Below, in pieces: positions 1 to 8,295 of a DNA stretch of 24,272 nt. The DNA is from JBGSOV01 sp964558715 (GTDB taxonomy: Bacteria > Patescibacteriota > Gracilibacteria > CAIRYL01 > GCA-016699755), in assembly GCA_964558715.1 (NCBI GenBank), contig CAZLFD010000021.1, forward strand, positions 1-24,272, read 5' to 3'. The translations under genes and the position numbers were made by a program. The notes under the pieces were generated by a model. It made no database searches and was not told the DNA's origin. It worked only from the letters and a program-made list of their open reading frames with translations. How positions within the stretch are numbered: position 1 is the stretch's first letter; every line of letters starts with the position of its first letter.

Positions 1-35
1 AGTTGCTTACTGCCATTCTGGCATTTTTAGCAACT
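1..35 (+). terminator. Nested hairpin at window edge, possible terminator
   Basis: An outer 7-bp inverted repeat (AGTTGCT at 1-7, AGCAACT at 29-35) encloses an inner hairpin, TGCCA at 11-15 and TGGCA at 19-23 with a 3-base loop, followed directly by five T at 24-28. The inner hairpin plus T-run has the shape of a weak rho-independent terminator for a plus-strand gene lying left of the window. The stem is short and the upstream gene is not visible, so the role is uncertain. Confidence 0.3.
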
Positions 36-96
36 CATTTCTGGTCTAGTCCCGATAACAATTTGCAATTACGAGGGAATATCGGCGCGGCGCACC

Positions 97-117
97 CCTC
101 TCCTGAGATAGGAGAGG
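97..117. other. Intergenic hairpin in gene-free lead-in
   Basis: A perfect 8-bp stem (CCTCTCCT at 97-104, AGGAGAGG at 110-117, loop GAGAT) is followed by TTTGGGTGAGG. This C-rich hairpin type is common as a dispersed intergenic repeat in bacterial genomes, but no second copy is present here. The rest of 36-257 holds no convincing gene: the 71-codon open frame across it runs through this palindrome and has no protein-like character. Confidence 0.45.
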
Positions 118-257
118 TTTGGGTGAGGTCGATAGATTCAAACGACCCCCTCCAGCTCAGCCCTCATTCAGGGGAGAGTGCTCCGCGCCACAAAGAAATC
201 GTACATGATTTTTCCTGACGTTTGCGCTAGACTTTGTGCCGTGTATTTCTCGCAATC

Positions 258-1718
258 ATGAGTAATGTCATTGTCCGCTATCCACCCAGCCCGACCGGTC
301 TTCTTCATATTGGCACTGTGCGCACATGTTTATTCAACTACCTCTTTGCCAAGCAACAGAAAGGCAAAATCATCATGCGGCTTGAAGATACTGATAAAGG
401 GCGCAGCACAGACGAATATGCCCAGAATATCATGGATGGGCTCCAGAATCTTGGCATTTCCTGGGATGATGGACCGTATTATCAAAGTCAGCGCGGCGAT
501 ATTTACCGCGAACAGTTGCAGCAGCTGCTTGAAAACGAAAAAGCCTATTATTGCTTTTGTACGCCAGAAGAATTGGAGCAAGAGCGCGCAGAGCAAGAAG
601 CCAAAAAACTCCCGCCGCGTTACAGTGGTAAGTGCCGCACGGTTTCCCTCGCCGAGGCGCACAAGCGGCTTGATGCCGGTGAGAAGGCTGTCATCCGTTT
701 TCGGGTGGCTGATGATCGAGGGATGATCGAATTCGATGACATCGTACGCGGCCCTGTGCAGATCGATAGCCAGGAGATCGCCGATTTTGTTATCGCGAAG
801 AATCTCGATACTGCGCTCTACAACTATGTGGTTGTCGTTGATGATCACCTCATGAATATTTCGCACGTCATTCGCGGCGAAGACCACATTTCCAACACCC
901 CCAAGCAAATCCTTATCTACGAAGCTTTCGGTTGGAAATTGCCGCAATTCGCGCATCTGCCACTCATCTTGAACCCTGATAAATCCAAACTCAGCAAACG
1001 CAAAAACAAAGTCTCAGTCGATGACTATATGGCGGATGGGATTTTGCCTGAAGCGCTGATCAACTTTCTCGCTTTGCTTGGCTGGAACACGCAAGATGAA
1101 AACGAGTTTTTTACCCTCGAAGAACTGTGTGACCATTTTTCACTCGAACGCGTACAAAAGGCAGGAGCGGTGTTTGATATCGAACGCTTACTGTGGCTGA
1201 ATGGCGTATGGATCCGCAAAAAAAGCTTGCGTGAGATAAAAGACCTGGTTTGGCCATATCTCGAAAAAGAGACGGTCTTCGCTAATGGCCGTAAGACTTA
1301 TGGCGAGGATTTTTATGCAAAAGCGATTTCGCTCGTACACGAGCGTCTGAAAAAACTTTCCGAAGCGCCAGACCTGCTTCGTTTCTTCTTTATCCCCACT
1401 TCTGAGCTGATGCTCTCTGCCGAGCAGTTTCCGCACCAGAAAATGAAGGTCGATGAAGCGATGGCAAAAACAGCTTTACAAGCAGTATTACCGGTCTTAC
1501 AGCAAGTAGCTGAATCGGATTGGAGCGAAGCGCATCTCGAAGTAGTACTCCTCGCGCTGATCGGAGAACTCGGTATTAAGAACGGGCAACTCTTGTGGCC
1601 CCTGCGTGTCGCGCTAACGGGAGAAAAATTCAGTCCTGGAGTATTCGAACTGCTTGGAGCGTTTGGTAAAGAGCGGAGTTTGGCAAGGATAAAAAAAGGG
1701 ATTGATATACTAGGCTAA
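258..1718 (+). CDS. gltX: Glutamate--tRNA ligase (GluRS)
   Basis: Class I aminoacyl-tRNA synthetase that activates glutamate with ATP and charges tRNA-Glu in the cytoplasm. The N-terminal Rossmann fold carries the HIGH-type signature as HIGT at residues 17-20, after the PSPTG motif; the KMSKS-type loop is KLSKR at residues 244-248. The helical anticodon-binding domain fills the C-terminal 150 or so residues. The length of 486 residues is normal. The ATG at 258 is preferred because the protein then begins just before the conserved VRYPPSPTG strand; an in-frame TTG at 234 would add eight residues not expected in the family. No Shine-Dalgarno sequence precedes the start. In a CPR-type organism without GlnRS it may also mischarge tRNA-Gln for the amidotransferase route; nothing here tests that. 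Confidence 0.97.
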   Translation: MSNVIVRYPPSPTGLLHIGTVRTCLFNYLFAKQQKGKIIMRLEDTDKGRSTDEYAQNIMDGLQNLGISWDDGPYYQSQRGDIYREQLQQLLENEKAYYCFCTPEELEQERAEQEAKKLPPRYSGKCRTVSLAEAHKRLDAGEKAVIRFRVADDRGMIEFDDIVRGPVQIDSQEIADFVIAKNLDTALYNYVVVVDDHLMNISHVIRGEDHISNTPKQILIYEAFGWKLPQFAHLPLILNPDKSKLSKRKNKVSVDDYMADGILPEALINFLALLGWNTQDENEFFTLEELCDHFSLERVQKAGAVFDIERLLWLNGVWIRKKSLREIKDLVWPYLEKETVFANGRKTYGEDFYAKAISLVHERLKKLSEAPDLLRFFFIPTSELMLSAEQFPHQKMKVDEAMAKTALQAVLPVLQQVAESDWSEAHLEVVLLALIGELGIKNGQLLWPLRVALTGEKFSPGVFELLGAFGKERSLARIKKGIDILG

Positions 1719-1767
1719 TTCATTCCGGCTTGCTTCTCTGACGAGGTTGTATTGTAGGCGGAACAGG

Positions 1768-1798
1768 CACCCGAAATTGGGTGGTGTGTTTTCGTTTT
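1768..1798 (+). terminator. Weak candidate terminator after gltX
   Basis: A short stem (CACCC at 1768-1772, GGGTG at 1779-1783, 6-base loop) is followed by an interrupted T-rich stretch to 1798. Position between gltX and the next promoter fits a terminator, but the stem is only five base pairs and the T-tract is broken. Confidence 0.3.
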
Positions 1799-1823
1799 AC
1801 ATCCACACAAAAATCTGTAAAAT
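1796..1823 (+). promoter_or_regulatory. Predicted sigma-70 promoter for the TyrA-like gene
   Basis: -35 box TTTACA at 1796-1801, 16-base spacer, -10 box TAAAAT at 1818-1823 (five of six consensus bases in each). A start near 1830 would leave a leader of about 15 bases before the ATG at 1845. Confidence 0.55.
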
Positions 1824-1844
1824 ACGATTCAATGTTTTTTGTTC

Positions 1845-3014
1845 ATGGAGTTTTTTCGGAAGTATACGGTAGATCGAAATTATAAGCGAATTGCTATTAT
1901 TGGCGGTGGTGACATGGGAGTGCCGCTTGGCCAAATGCTTATGCGGCTTGGCCATGAAGTCAAGATAACGAGACCATTGGATCCTGCGTGCGTAGATAAT
2001 GCGGAGTATATGAGATGCATTCGTCAGCGAAATACGAAATTAGCTCAAGATGCTCAGGCGGTAATCTTTGGCTTAGGAATGGATCAAATGTGTATGGAGG
2101 ATACGCGTCATATATTTAGCAGACCCGATGTATTAAAGGATAAGCTTGCCATGGATATGAATTCCACGAAAAGGGGCCCTAAACGGATGTTGCGGACCTT
2201 AGAGAATGTTCGATTAGGACTAACGCATCCCTTGTGTCGCTTGCGCACAGAGGCCCCACTCGACCAAAGAAATATGGTCATCTGCCCGGATGAGACGACC
2301 AGTGAAGCTGACTATGCATTTATGGAGAATCTATGGGGTGCACTTGGTCCACGAGTACATTATATGGATGCAGACCAGCACGATAGGGCTATGTGCATAA
2401 TCCAAGCCGAAAGCCATTTGTCTTTTTTACTTCCACAATATATACACGGAAACTCGACCTTGGATGCTCAGGTTATACCGAATCATGGCAAGCCACAGGT
2501 TGACCATTGGCTAGAAAATATTCTTAGTAATACACCCAATGTAATTGCTGGCATTGCAGAATTGAATGAGTATCGAATGGAATCGCTGCGGGTGATTATT
2601 AGCAAGATACGCGAGAGAATCATGAGGGATTTAGGGAATGTCAATGAAATGAAGAATTTTTTTGATGAACAGATTATAACGTGTGCTGATGATATCAATA
2701 AAATATCTCTATACCTTCCGGATATTGCCTTGCCTCACTTCGGGTTGAGCTGGGACAGTATACGTCATCTGCATACCGATATCTCAGCAGCCAGAGTGCG
2801 ATTGGTACGAACAATGAATGATGAAGTACCCAATGATTTTTTAGACGCGAGATTTGACGATATTCCTCCGATTGCGTTCGAAATCGTACACGCACACTTA
2901 CTGCAAGTAGAAAGAGCTATCAATTCTCGATGCTTCATTGACGTTATTAATACGGTTTGCAATCATCGACCGGACATCATACATTCAATCAAAAGTAAAA
3001 GAGTTGCAGCCTAA
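1845..3014 (+). CDS. Prephenate dehydrogenase-like (TyrA-family) oxidoreductase
   Basis: Likely NAD(P)-dependent dehydrogenase of the TyrA type, which in the classical pathway oxidatively decarboxylates prephenate towards tyrosine. Seen: a dinucleotide-binding Rossmann motif IIGGGDMG at residues 18-25; DMNSTK at 104-109 at the place of the family's end-of-strand Ser/Lys motif; THP at 127-129, matching the substrate-site HP motif; and QHD at 178-180 followed by H191, matching the family's HD...H pattern. The family core is roughly 280 residues, so this 389-residue protein carries about 100 extra C-terminal, mostly helical residues of unknown role. Start: ATG at 1845 is chosen over an in-frame TTG at 1839. 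The gene looks more A+T-rich than gltX and trpS, which hints at separate origin. No other aromatic biosynthesis gene is nearby, so the true substrate is uncertain. Confidence 0.75.
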   Translation: MEFFRKYTVDRNYKRIAIIGGGDMGVPLGQMLMRLGHEVKITRPLDPACVDNAEYMRCIRQRNTKLAQDAQAVIFGLGMDQMCMEDTRHIFSRPDVLKDKLAMDMNSTKRGPKRMLRTLENVRLGLTHPLCRLRTEAPLDQRNMVICPDETTSEADYAFMENLWGALGPRVHYMDADQHDRAMCIIQAESHLSFLLPQYIHGNSTLDAQVIPNHGKPQVDHWLENILSNTPNVIAGIAELNEYRMESLRVIISKIRERIMRDLGNVNEMKNFFDEQIITCADDINKISLYLPDIALPHFGLSWDSIRHLHTDISAARVRLVRTMNDEVPNDFLDARFDDIPPIAFEIVHAHLLQVERAINSRCFIDVINTVCNHRPDIIHSIKSKRVAA

Positions 3015-3042
3015 TGACATCCCTGTTTCGTTCTGGCATACT
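3014..3042 (+). promoter_or_regulatory. Candidate promoter for trpS
   Basis: -35-like ATGACA at 3014-3019, overlapping the stop codon of the TyrA-like gene by one base, 17-base spacer, -10-like CATACT at 3037-3042. It would start transcription about 20 bases before the trpS ATG. Moderate match only; trpS could instead be co-transcribed. Confidence 0.4.
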
Positions 3043-3068
3043 CTTTATAGAACTCTTCTTGTATAACT

Positions 3069-4031
3069 ATGCGAGCATTAACCGGAATTCAACCTAGCGG
3101 TATAACTCATCTTGGTAATCTTTTTGGAGCCATGCTCCCGATTTCTGACTTGTGTAGTAAAAATCCTGGCTCAGTATGCATGCTGGTCAACCTACACGCT
3201 CTAACGACAGTGCAAGATGCCGAACAACTTGGTAAGAATACCTATGAGCTTGCCGTCGATATGCTGGCATTGGGTATCGACCCTGATAAAACTCTCTTCT
3301 TTCGACAATCTGACGTACCGGAACATTGCGAATTGACTTGGATTTTAAGTACTTTAGCTCCGATCGGACTTTTACAGCGAGCACATTCGTTTAAGGATAA
3401 GGTGGCAAAGGGCATAGAGCCATCTGCCGGACTGTTTCTCTACCCTGTGCTCATGGCATGCGATATTCTGCTCTACGATGCAGATATCGTACCCGTGGGA
3501 AAAGACCAAAAACAGCACCTCGAAATCACCCGCGACTTGGCAGAAAAGTTCAATCACACCTATAGTGAAACCTTTGTGCTCCCAGAACCACAGATTTCCG
3601 AAGAAACAGCGGTCGTACCCGGAACCGATGGGCAAAAGATGAGCAAGAGTTACGGCAATACTATTGAGATCTTTGCCGAAGAGAAGGCGCTGAAGAAGCA
3701 GATCATGGGTATTGTTACCGATTCGACGCCAGTAGAAGAACCGAAAGAACCGAAAGGCAATAGCATCTACCAGCTATATTGTCTTTTTGCAAACGAGGCT
3801 GAGCAACAAGAACTGGCAGAGAAATTCCGCGCTGGGGGCATGGGGTATGGCGATGCGAAGAAGATCCTTTTCGAAAAGGCGAACACCTATCTCGCTCCAC
3901 TTCGTAAGAAGCGAACCGCGATGGCTGCGAAACCGGACCTAATACATGATGTGCTCAATGAAGGCGCCAAAAAGGCGCGGGAGATTTGCGGGAAGAAAAT
4001 GGAAGAAGTGAAGCGGAAAGTGGGGGTATAG
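3069..4031 (+). CDS. trpS: Tryptophan--tRNA ligase (TrpRS)
   Basis: Class I synthetase that charges tRNA-Trp. The protein opens with the family's TGIQPSG strand, then the HIGH-type motif as HLGN near residues 14-17, and has a perfect KMSKS loop at residues 190-194 followed by YGN. The segment DILLYDADIVPVGKDQKQH matches the conserved tryptophan/dimer region. The length of 320 residues is typical of bacterial TrpRS. It starts at ATG 3069 with no Shine-Dalgarno and ends in TAG, showing that TAG is a genuine stop in this genome. It lies 54 bases downstream of the TyrA-like gene on the same strand. Confidence 0.97.
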   Translation: MRALTGIQPSGITHLGNLFGAMLPISDLCSKNPGSVCMLVNLHALTTVQDAEQLGKNTYELAVDMLALGIDPDKTLFFRQSDVPEHCELTWILSTLAPIGLLQRAHSFKDKVAKGIEPSAGLFLYPVLMACDILLYDADIVPVGKDQKQHLEITRDLAEKFNHTYSETFVLPEPQISEETAVVPGTDGQKMSKSYGNTIEIFAEEKALKKQIMGIVTDSTPVEEPKEPKGNSIYQLYCLFANEAEQQELAEKFRAGGMGYGDAKKILFEKANTYLAPLRKKRTAMAAKPDLIHDVLNEGAKKAREICGKKMEEVKRKVGV

Positions 4032-4259
4032 GAACTTCAAATGACAAAGCGAAAATTACAAATTGGTGCGCGAAGTTGCTCGATTCCTAGTCAAAGCTTG
4101 CCCCAGATTTAGACTGAGAGAAGGTCGGAGGGGGCAGAAATGAAAGAGCAACATTCGACCCAACACTAATTCTCATTTGCAGCAATAGCAACCAAAGTTG
4201 CCTCAGCTACAGTCTCATGGGTTGATCCGTTTGGCTTTTTCGATTGGCAACCGCGTGCG

Positions 4260-5000
4260 GTGTGGCTGATGGTCGTCTTTGTGGTCTCAATCCGCTTTAT
4301 CGGTTATTTTCTTGCCAAGATCATCGGCGGTGACAAGAGCATTCTCTTTGCCGGACTCATCGGAGGTTTCGTGTCATCCACGGCGGTGACCATGGGCATC
4401 TCGCAGGAATCAAAGGGCAAGGTGGGCATTATCGTGTTTCTCGTACCAATTCTCGTGGCCTCGGGTATTATGTTCTTTCGGGTGTTGTTCGAGGTCTTTA
4501 TCCTGACGCAGGGGCAACATGGCCTGATGCCGCTCGTCATCGGGCCATTGCTCGTCGCGGGTATTGCCTCCATCGTACTGGCGTTGACTTTGCTCTTCTA
4601 CCGCACACGTACACGGCGTAAAGTACGCAGCAAAACGATTCAGATCGCACAGCCGCTGCAACTCAGCTCTGCGCTCTCTTTTGGATTGTTCTTCCTGTTT
4701 ATCCTCTTACTCTCTGATAAGATCGGGGAATACGCGAATCCTTCCGGCCTCTACCTGGCGGGAGCGATCGCCGGCCTGACGGACGTAGATGCCATCACGC
4801 TCGCCATGGCGAACCATGTGAGTAATGGCGACATGGCGGCGAGCGTCGCGGCCGGAGTCATCCTTATCGCCGTGACGGTAAATACCTTTGTAAAGCTCAG
4901 TATTGTGTTCGTTTTCGGTTCACGCGCTTTGTTCCGCCGGCTTTCCCTGAGTCTGGTGAGTATATTTCTGCTCGGGTTGGTGGCGTTTTTGCTGCTGTAG
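4260..5000 (+). CDS. MgtC/SapB-type DUF4010 membrane protein, 5'-truncated
   Basis: Integral membrane protein matching the C-terminal DUF4010 half of MgtC/SapB-DUF4010 proteins, whose transport or regulatory role is not established. Seen: about seven hydrophobic segments, the conserved GLIGGFVSSTAVT stretch near residues 32-44, and LAGAIAGLTDVDAITLAMA near residues 166-184. Full-length relatives have an N-terminal four-helix MgtC domain, which is absent. Family-like sequence (WVDPFG through WQPRAVW) continues upstream of the first usable start (GTG 4260 or ATG 4269) back to about 4218, in a frame closed by TAA at 4167-4169, with no start codon between. So the 5' end looks lost and this may be a pseudogene. 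Its stop lies two bases from the stop of the convergent 348-residue gene. The region 4032-4217 upstream shows no coding sequence. Confidence 0.75.
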   Translation: MWLMVVFVVSIRFIGYFLAKIIGGDKSILFAGLIGGFVSSTAVTMGISQESKGKVGIIVFLVPILVASGIMFFRVLFEVFILTQGQHGLMPLVIGPLLVAGIASIVLALTLLFYRTRTRRKVRSKTIQIAQPLQLSSALSFGLFFLFILLLSDKIGEYANPSGLYLAGAIAGLTDVDAITLAMANHVSNGDMAASVAAGVILIAVTVNTFVKLSIVFVFGSRALFRRLSLSLVSIFLLGLVAFLLL

Positions 5001-5002
5001 TT

Positions 5003-6049
5003 TTATGCTGCTGCCGCATCGGGTGGCGGTTGTTGTCTTTGTTGTTGTCGTGGTTGCATCGAGTTGTCATTTGCAGTATCAGGCGGGAATGATAATCCCG
5101 GCACGGGAAAGTTTTGTGATGAATACCCCGGCATATTCGTTGGTTTCGCCGGTTTGACGCGGGCCTCAAGGGCATCAGTCAAGGCCTCGGAGTACACGGT
5201 GGCGGCTGCACCCAAGTATGGAAGGGCATTTTCTGTGATACCCGGAATCGGCACAGTCCAAGGTGAGTATGCTGCCACAGCGATACCAGGTATGCCCGTA
5301 TCGAGTCCCCGTGCCGCCAGGTTTCGTGTATTGGCGATGATAGCCTTTAAGCCGAATACCAAGTGCGGCCATTGCGTTTCGATGGGTCCACCGATAAACG
5401 TCTGATAGAGCAGATTGCGGGTACCGCCGACAATGCCGACAATCCCTCTCTCTTGGTTACCTCGGATCGTTTCTAAGTAGCGTTGTAGGATATTTTTATC
5501 TTCGGGGCCTTTGCCGAACGCCAGGTGCCCCACTCCCTTGATCGCTCCCACACCCGGAGAAGCAAGGGCGTTCACGAGCTGAGCGGGTTTTTTCCACCAG
5601 AAGTTCTTTAGGGTCGTATCGGTTTTAGAGAAAAGCCGACCGTATTTTTCGCGTGTATTCGAAATTAAGCCACGCACCGGGTCGAGTGGAATGCGTGAGA
5701 GTTCGAGACCGATCGACCCGGCAGTCCTGCCGACTATCTTGGCGCCCTCCCAGGTTTGGGCGGCGTTGCCATACGCCCAGCCGTAGGTACCCTTAAGAAT
5801 CTGAACGCCTCCTTGGGTTGCTCCCCAGGTGTGATCGAGAGCATGGCCGGGGAAATCGATAGTCGCCTTTATGCGCCGACCAAACCAGAGCGCGGTGCGG
5901 GTGAGAAAACCGTTGCTTTCCAACACGGCTTCGCTGGCTTCCGGTACACTCGCCGCCGCTGGACCAGAGGGTGCGGCTTCTGCGTATAACAAACGCTTCT
6001 CTAAAAAAGGAGTTATATTATACGCCGAATTGTTTTTGTTACAAATCAT
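5003..6049 (-). CDS. Unrecognised 348-residue protein, last gene of the four-gene unit
   Basis: No family recognised. The protein has a charged N-terminus, a Gly/Ala/Trp-rich middle, and a C-terminal tail of about 50 residues rich in Pro, Gln and Asn, ending PPPDAAAA. Several moderately hydrophobic stretches (for example around GIPGIAVAAYSPWTVPIPGI) could associate with a membrane, but none is a clear transmembrane helix. Its ATG overlaps the stop of the 506-residue gene in an ATGA arrangement (6046-6049), which implies translational coupling. The low-complexity Pro/Gln tail resembles the linker in the upstream gene, suggesting shared disorder or a common partner. The gene ends only two bases from a convergent gene, with no terminator between. 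Confidence 0.8.
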   Translation of the reverse strand: MICNKNNSAYNITPFLEKRLLYAEAAPSGPAAASVPEASEAVLESNGFLTRTALWFGRRIKATIDFPGHALDHTWGATQGGVQILKGTYGWAYGNAAQTWEGAKIVGRTAGSIGLELSRIPLDPVRGLISNTREKYGRLFSKTDTTLKNFWWKKPAQLVNALASPGVGAIKGVGHLAFGKGPEDKNILQRYLETIRGNQERGIVGIVGGTRNLLYQTFIGGPIETQWPHLVFGLKAIIANTRNLAARGLDTGIPGIAVAAYSPWTVPIPGITENALPYLGAAATVYSEALTDALEARVKPAKPTNMPGYSSQNFPVPGLSFPPDTANDNSMQPRQQQRQQPPPDAAAA

Positions 6050-7566
6050 TTTCTATGTGGGCCATAGCGAATATCGGTGGCGGACTTTCTTTCTCTAGGT
6101 TGACGGTTGGTTTTCACAGCTTGATTGGTCGGAGCCTTTTTTCCCGACAGACGCTCTACAACTGGTAGCATAAATTGGTCCACACCCACAAAGCGCAATA
6201 CGTTTCGATCGAACCATTGTGCACTCTGGATATACCAGGGCTCCCTTTCGGTTTTTGTCGCTGATGGCTGCCCTTGCAACGGTGCCGCTTTCGGCGTAAT
6301 CGTGGTATCGACCCTTTGGGATATCAACCGAGCGAGAGTGTTGTTTCGATCTCGTTCTCCCTCAGGTGTGGCAATATCCATCTTTGACTGGCGTAGGCTT
6401 ACCGCCGCTTCAAGAATTTCTTCCACCATTTCTTCGACGGGTTTCATTTTGTCAACAAGACGCCAGTTATTACACATATCGAAAAGTGCTTTGATAATGC
6501 CGCCATTTTTACCTACCGGAATGCCACGGTTCACTTCCACTCGAATGGCTTCTTCTCCCTCCACTCCCGGCAGTGCACGGGAAAGTTCTGCGTGAAAACG
6601 CTCGTCACCTAAAACAATTGCCAGATCGCCCATTTGAATTCTTAATGCGTTAGGATCGGTTCTTTGCAACTCTTCGACTTTTGCTTTCACTTTTGAAGCG
6701 ATTGCTTCACCAAATAGGTTTGAATCTCTTACACTTTGAACCCCATTTCGCGCATGCTGCACCCCATTCTGAACTGCTCGAGAACCCCTATTGCGTAGAC
6801 GCTGCCACCAATTCTGTGGTGGTTGTGGGGGCGGGGGAGGCGCTGGCGGTGGCGGTGGCGGTGTATTTTGCGCCTGCTGCTGTTGCTGCTCTTGTTGCTG
6901 CCGTTGCCGTTGCTGCTGAGCGCTCGCTCTTTCTGCGCGGATAGCATGCGCACTGACGGCAAGACGTTGTAAGTCGTCTAGCTGATCTTGATTGTTCCCG
7001 CCTGCCCTAATCGCTTGCTGAATCTGCACACGGTTGTGGTTAAATATGCTGAGCACATCCGCCAGAAGGTTCTGAAAGTCGATACGAAAGGTACTTATTT
7101 CAGGTAACAGCTCTAAGACTTGTTGACGGGTATTGTGTACCCTGCTGCCAATTGGCAAGTTTTGCAGCTGATCGTAATCGCGCCAACATTTATCGAGCAG
7201 GTCGCGCATCCTTGCACGAGCGTGGTTATTAAGAGAGCCTCGTATTGCATCAAAATTGTTCGCTTCTTGCGGGTCGAACTCCTCGTCTAAATCGGGGGAT
7301 CTTCTGCTCAATAATTCATCACTGGAATACAGTACCGACTCGATCATCCGTAGATCATAGTTGATGCTGTTTAAAATCTGTTGTACATACTCTTCGGTTC
7401 CTTCACTAATGGGTTGCACCTGTCCATCAGTTCGGCCAGCCTCTATTTCTTCTTGAATGCGCTGTACGTTGAACCCATACTCCATCAGATTTCTATCCAG
7501 TCTTTGATAGGATTGCTGCAAGATTTCTTCTGCGCCGATGATCGTATCTATTTGTTCTGGTCTCAT
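6046..7566 (-). CDS. Unrecognised 506-residue protein with Gln-rich and poly-Pro linker
   Basis: No family recognised. Three parts are visible: an N-terminal helical region (about residues 1-215) with charged, coiled-coil-like stretches; a low-complexity linker of Gln/Arg (about 217-233) running into a Pro tract (about 236-250); and a C-terminal region (about 251-506) that begins NWWQRLRNRG and ends in a basic tail. No signal peptide or transmembrane helix is evident, so it is probably cytosolic or peripheral to the membrane. It follows the 238-residue gene by seven bases and overlaps the next gene by four. The poly-Pro tract would be expected to need EF-P for efficient translation (general knowledge). 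The Gln run is encoded by interrupted CAG/CAA-type codons, so it is not a simple slippage tract. Confidence 0.82.
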   Translation of the reverse strand: MRPEQIDTIIGAEEILQQSYQRLDRNLMEYGFNVQRIQEEIEAGRTDGQVQPISEGTEEYVQQILNSINYDLRMIESVLYSSDELLSRRSPDLDEEFDPQEANNFDAIRGSLNNHARARMRDLLDKCWRDYDQLQNLPIGSRVHNTRQQVLELLPEISTFRIDFQNLLADVLSIFNHNRVQIQQAIRAGGNNQDQLDDLQRLAVSAHAIRAERASAQQQRQRQQQEQQQQQAQNTPPPPPPAPPPPPQPPQNWWQRLRNRGSRAVQNGVQHARNGVQSVRDSNLFGEAIASKVKAKVEELQRTDPNALRIQMGDLAIVLGDERFHAELSRALPGVEGEEAIRVEVNRGIPVGKNGGIIKALFDMCNNWRLVDKMKPVEEMVEEILEAAVSLRQSKMDIATPEGERDRNNTLARLISQRVDTTITPKAAPLQGQPSATKTEREPWYIQSAQWFDRNVLRFVGVDQFMLPVVERLSGKKAPTNQAVKTNRQPRERKSATDIRYGPHRK

Positions 7567-7573
7567 ATTTTAT

Positions 7574-8290
7574 TTAGCCTTTGGTACGTTTCTTATGAAT
7601 GATAAGCCCACCGGAGAGAAGTGCCGATATAATTACCGTCCACCATAAGCCAGGGTCTAGGCCAAATCCGTGGCGTATGAGTAACTGGCCTCCGGAAAAG
7701 TAACCGATTTTCCAGAGGATGTCGTCGATCGACCAGGAGCCACGCGCAGTAAATTTTCCGGTGATGCCACCGATGGCACCCGTCGCAACAACAAGAAGAA
7801 ATTCGTTGCCGATGCCAGATACTATGTCTGAACCGGTTCCGAGCCATTGCTCGAGCAAGCTCTCATAATCTTCCGCCCTTTGTGCGCCTAATACGCCGCT
7901 ATCGGCTTGAATCTCTTGAATCGTCTTTGCTGCCGCTTCGCCTGAAGGGATAAGCATGATAGGCGCTACCCCGGCGGCTCCTACGGTGAGCATTTGCACC
8001 GCTCGATTGAAAGCACCTTTGTACTCGTCGGGTATTCGTGACCCAAGATCGCGCGCCACGTTTTGGATGGCTTCTTGGGTCGATTTCGCCCAGTTTTTGA
8101 CGATATCGGGAACTACCTCACTTGCTGCGCCGCGCACCCGTTGCATGATCGTCATGGTCTCCGGTGCAACCTCCAGCACGTTTGCATTTTTAATAATGTC
8201 GCCCTGGTGTTCAATGTTATGGGATGCGCTGTCACCTTCCGGCGGTGTATTCTCGTCTCGTTGCCTATTGAGGTCGGTATTTTTTGCCAT
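7574..8290 (-). CDS. Unrecognised 238-residue membrane protein
   Basis: No family recognised. The first 90 or so residues are polar and charged. Three hydrophobic segments follow at about residues 98-115, 163-178 and 216-231, and the protein ends in a basic tail (IHKKRTKG) that by the positive-inside rule should stay cytoplasmic. It is the clearest membrane protein of the unit and could anchor the others. It lies five bases downstream of the 1365-residue gene and seven bases upstream of the 506-residue gene, so all are very likely on one transcript. No Shine-Dalgarno precedes the ATG. Confidence 0.8.
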   Translation of the reverse strand: MAKNTDLNRQRDENTPPEGDSASHNIEHQGDIIKNANVLEVAPETMTIMQRVRGAASEVVPDIVKNWAKSTQEAIQNVARDLGSRIPDEYKGAFNRAVQMLTVGAAGVAPIMLIPSGEAAAKTIQEIQADSGVLGAQRAEDYESLLEQWLGTGSDIVSGIGNEFLLVVATGAIGGITGKFTARGSWSIDDILWKIGYFSGGQLLIRHGFGLDPGLWWTVIISALLSGGLIIHKKRTKG

Positions 8291-8295
8291 GGGTC

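Noticed and set aside
3..218. 71-codon open frame at the left edge
   Set aside because: It crosses an intergenic palindrome and has no protein-like features or start context.
234..257. Upstream TTG start for gltX
   Set aside because: It adds eight residues before the conserved N-terminal strand; ATG 258 gives the normal family start.
330..956. 208-codon minus-strand frame opposite gltX
   Set aside because: It is antisense to a certain gltX; its composition mirrors the gltX codons.
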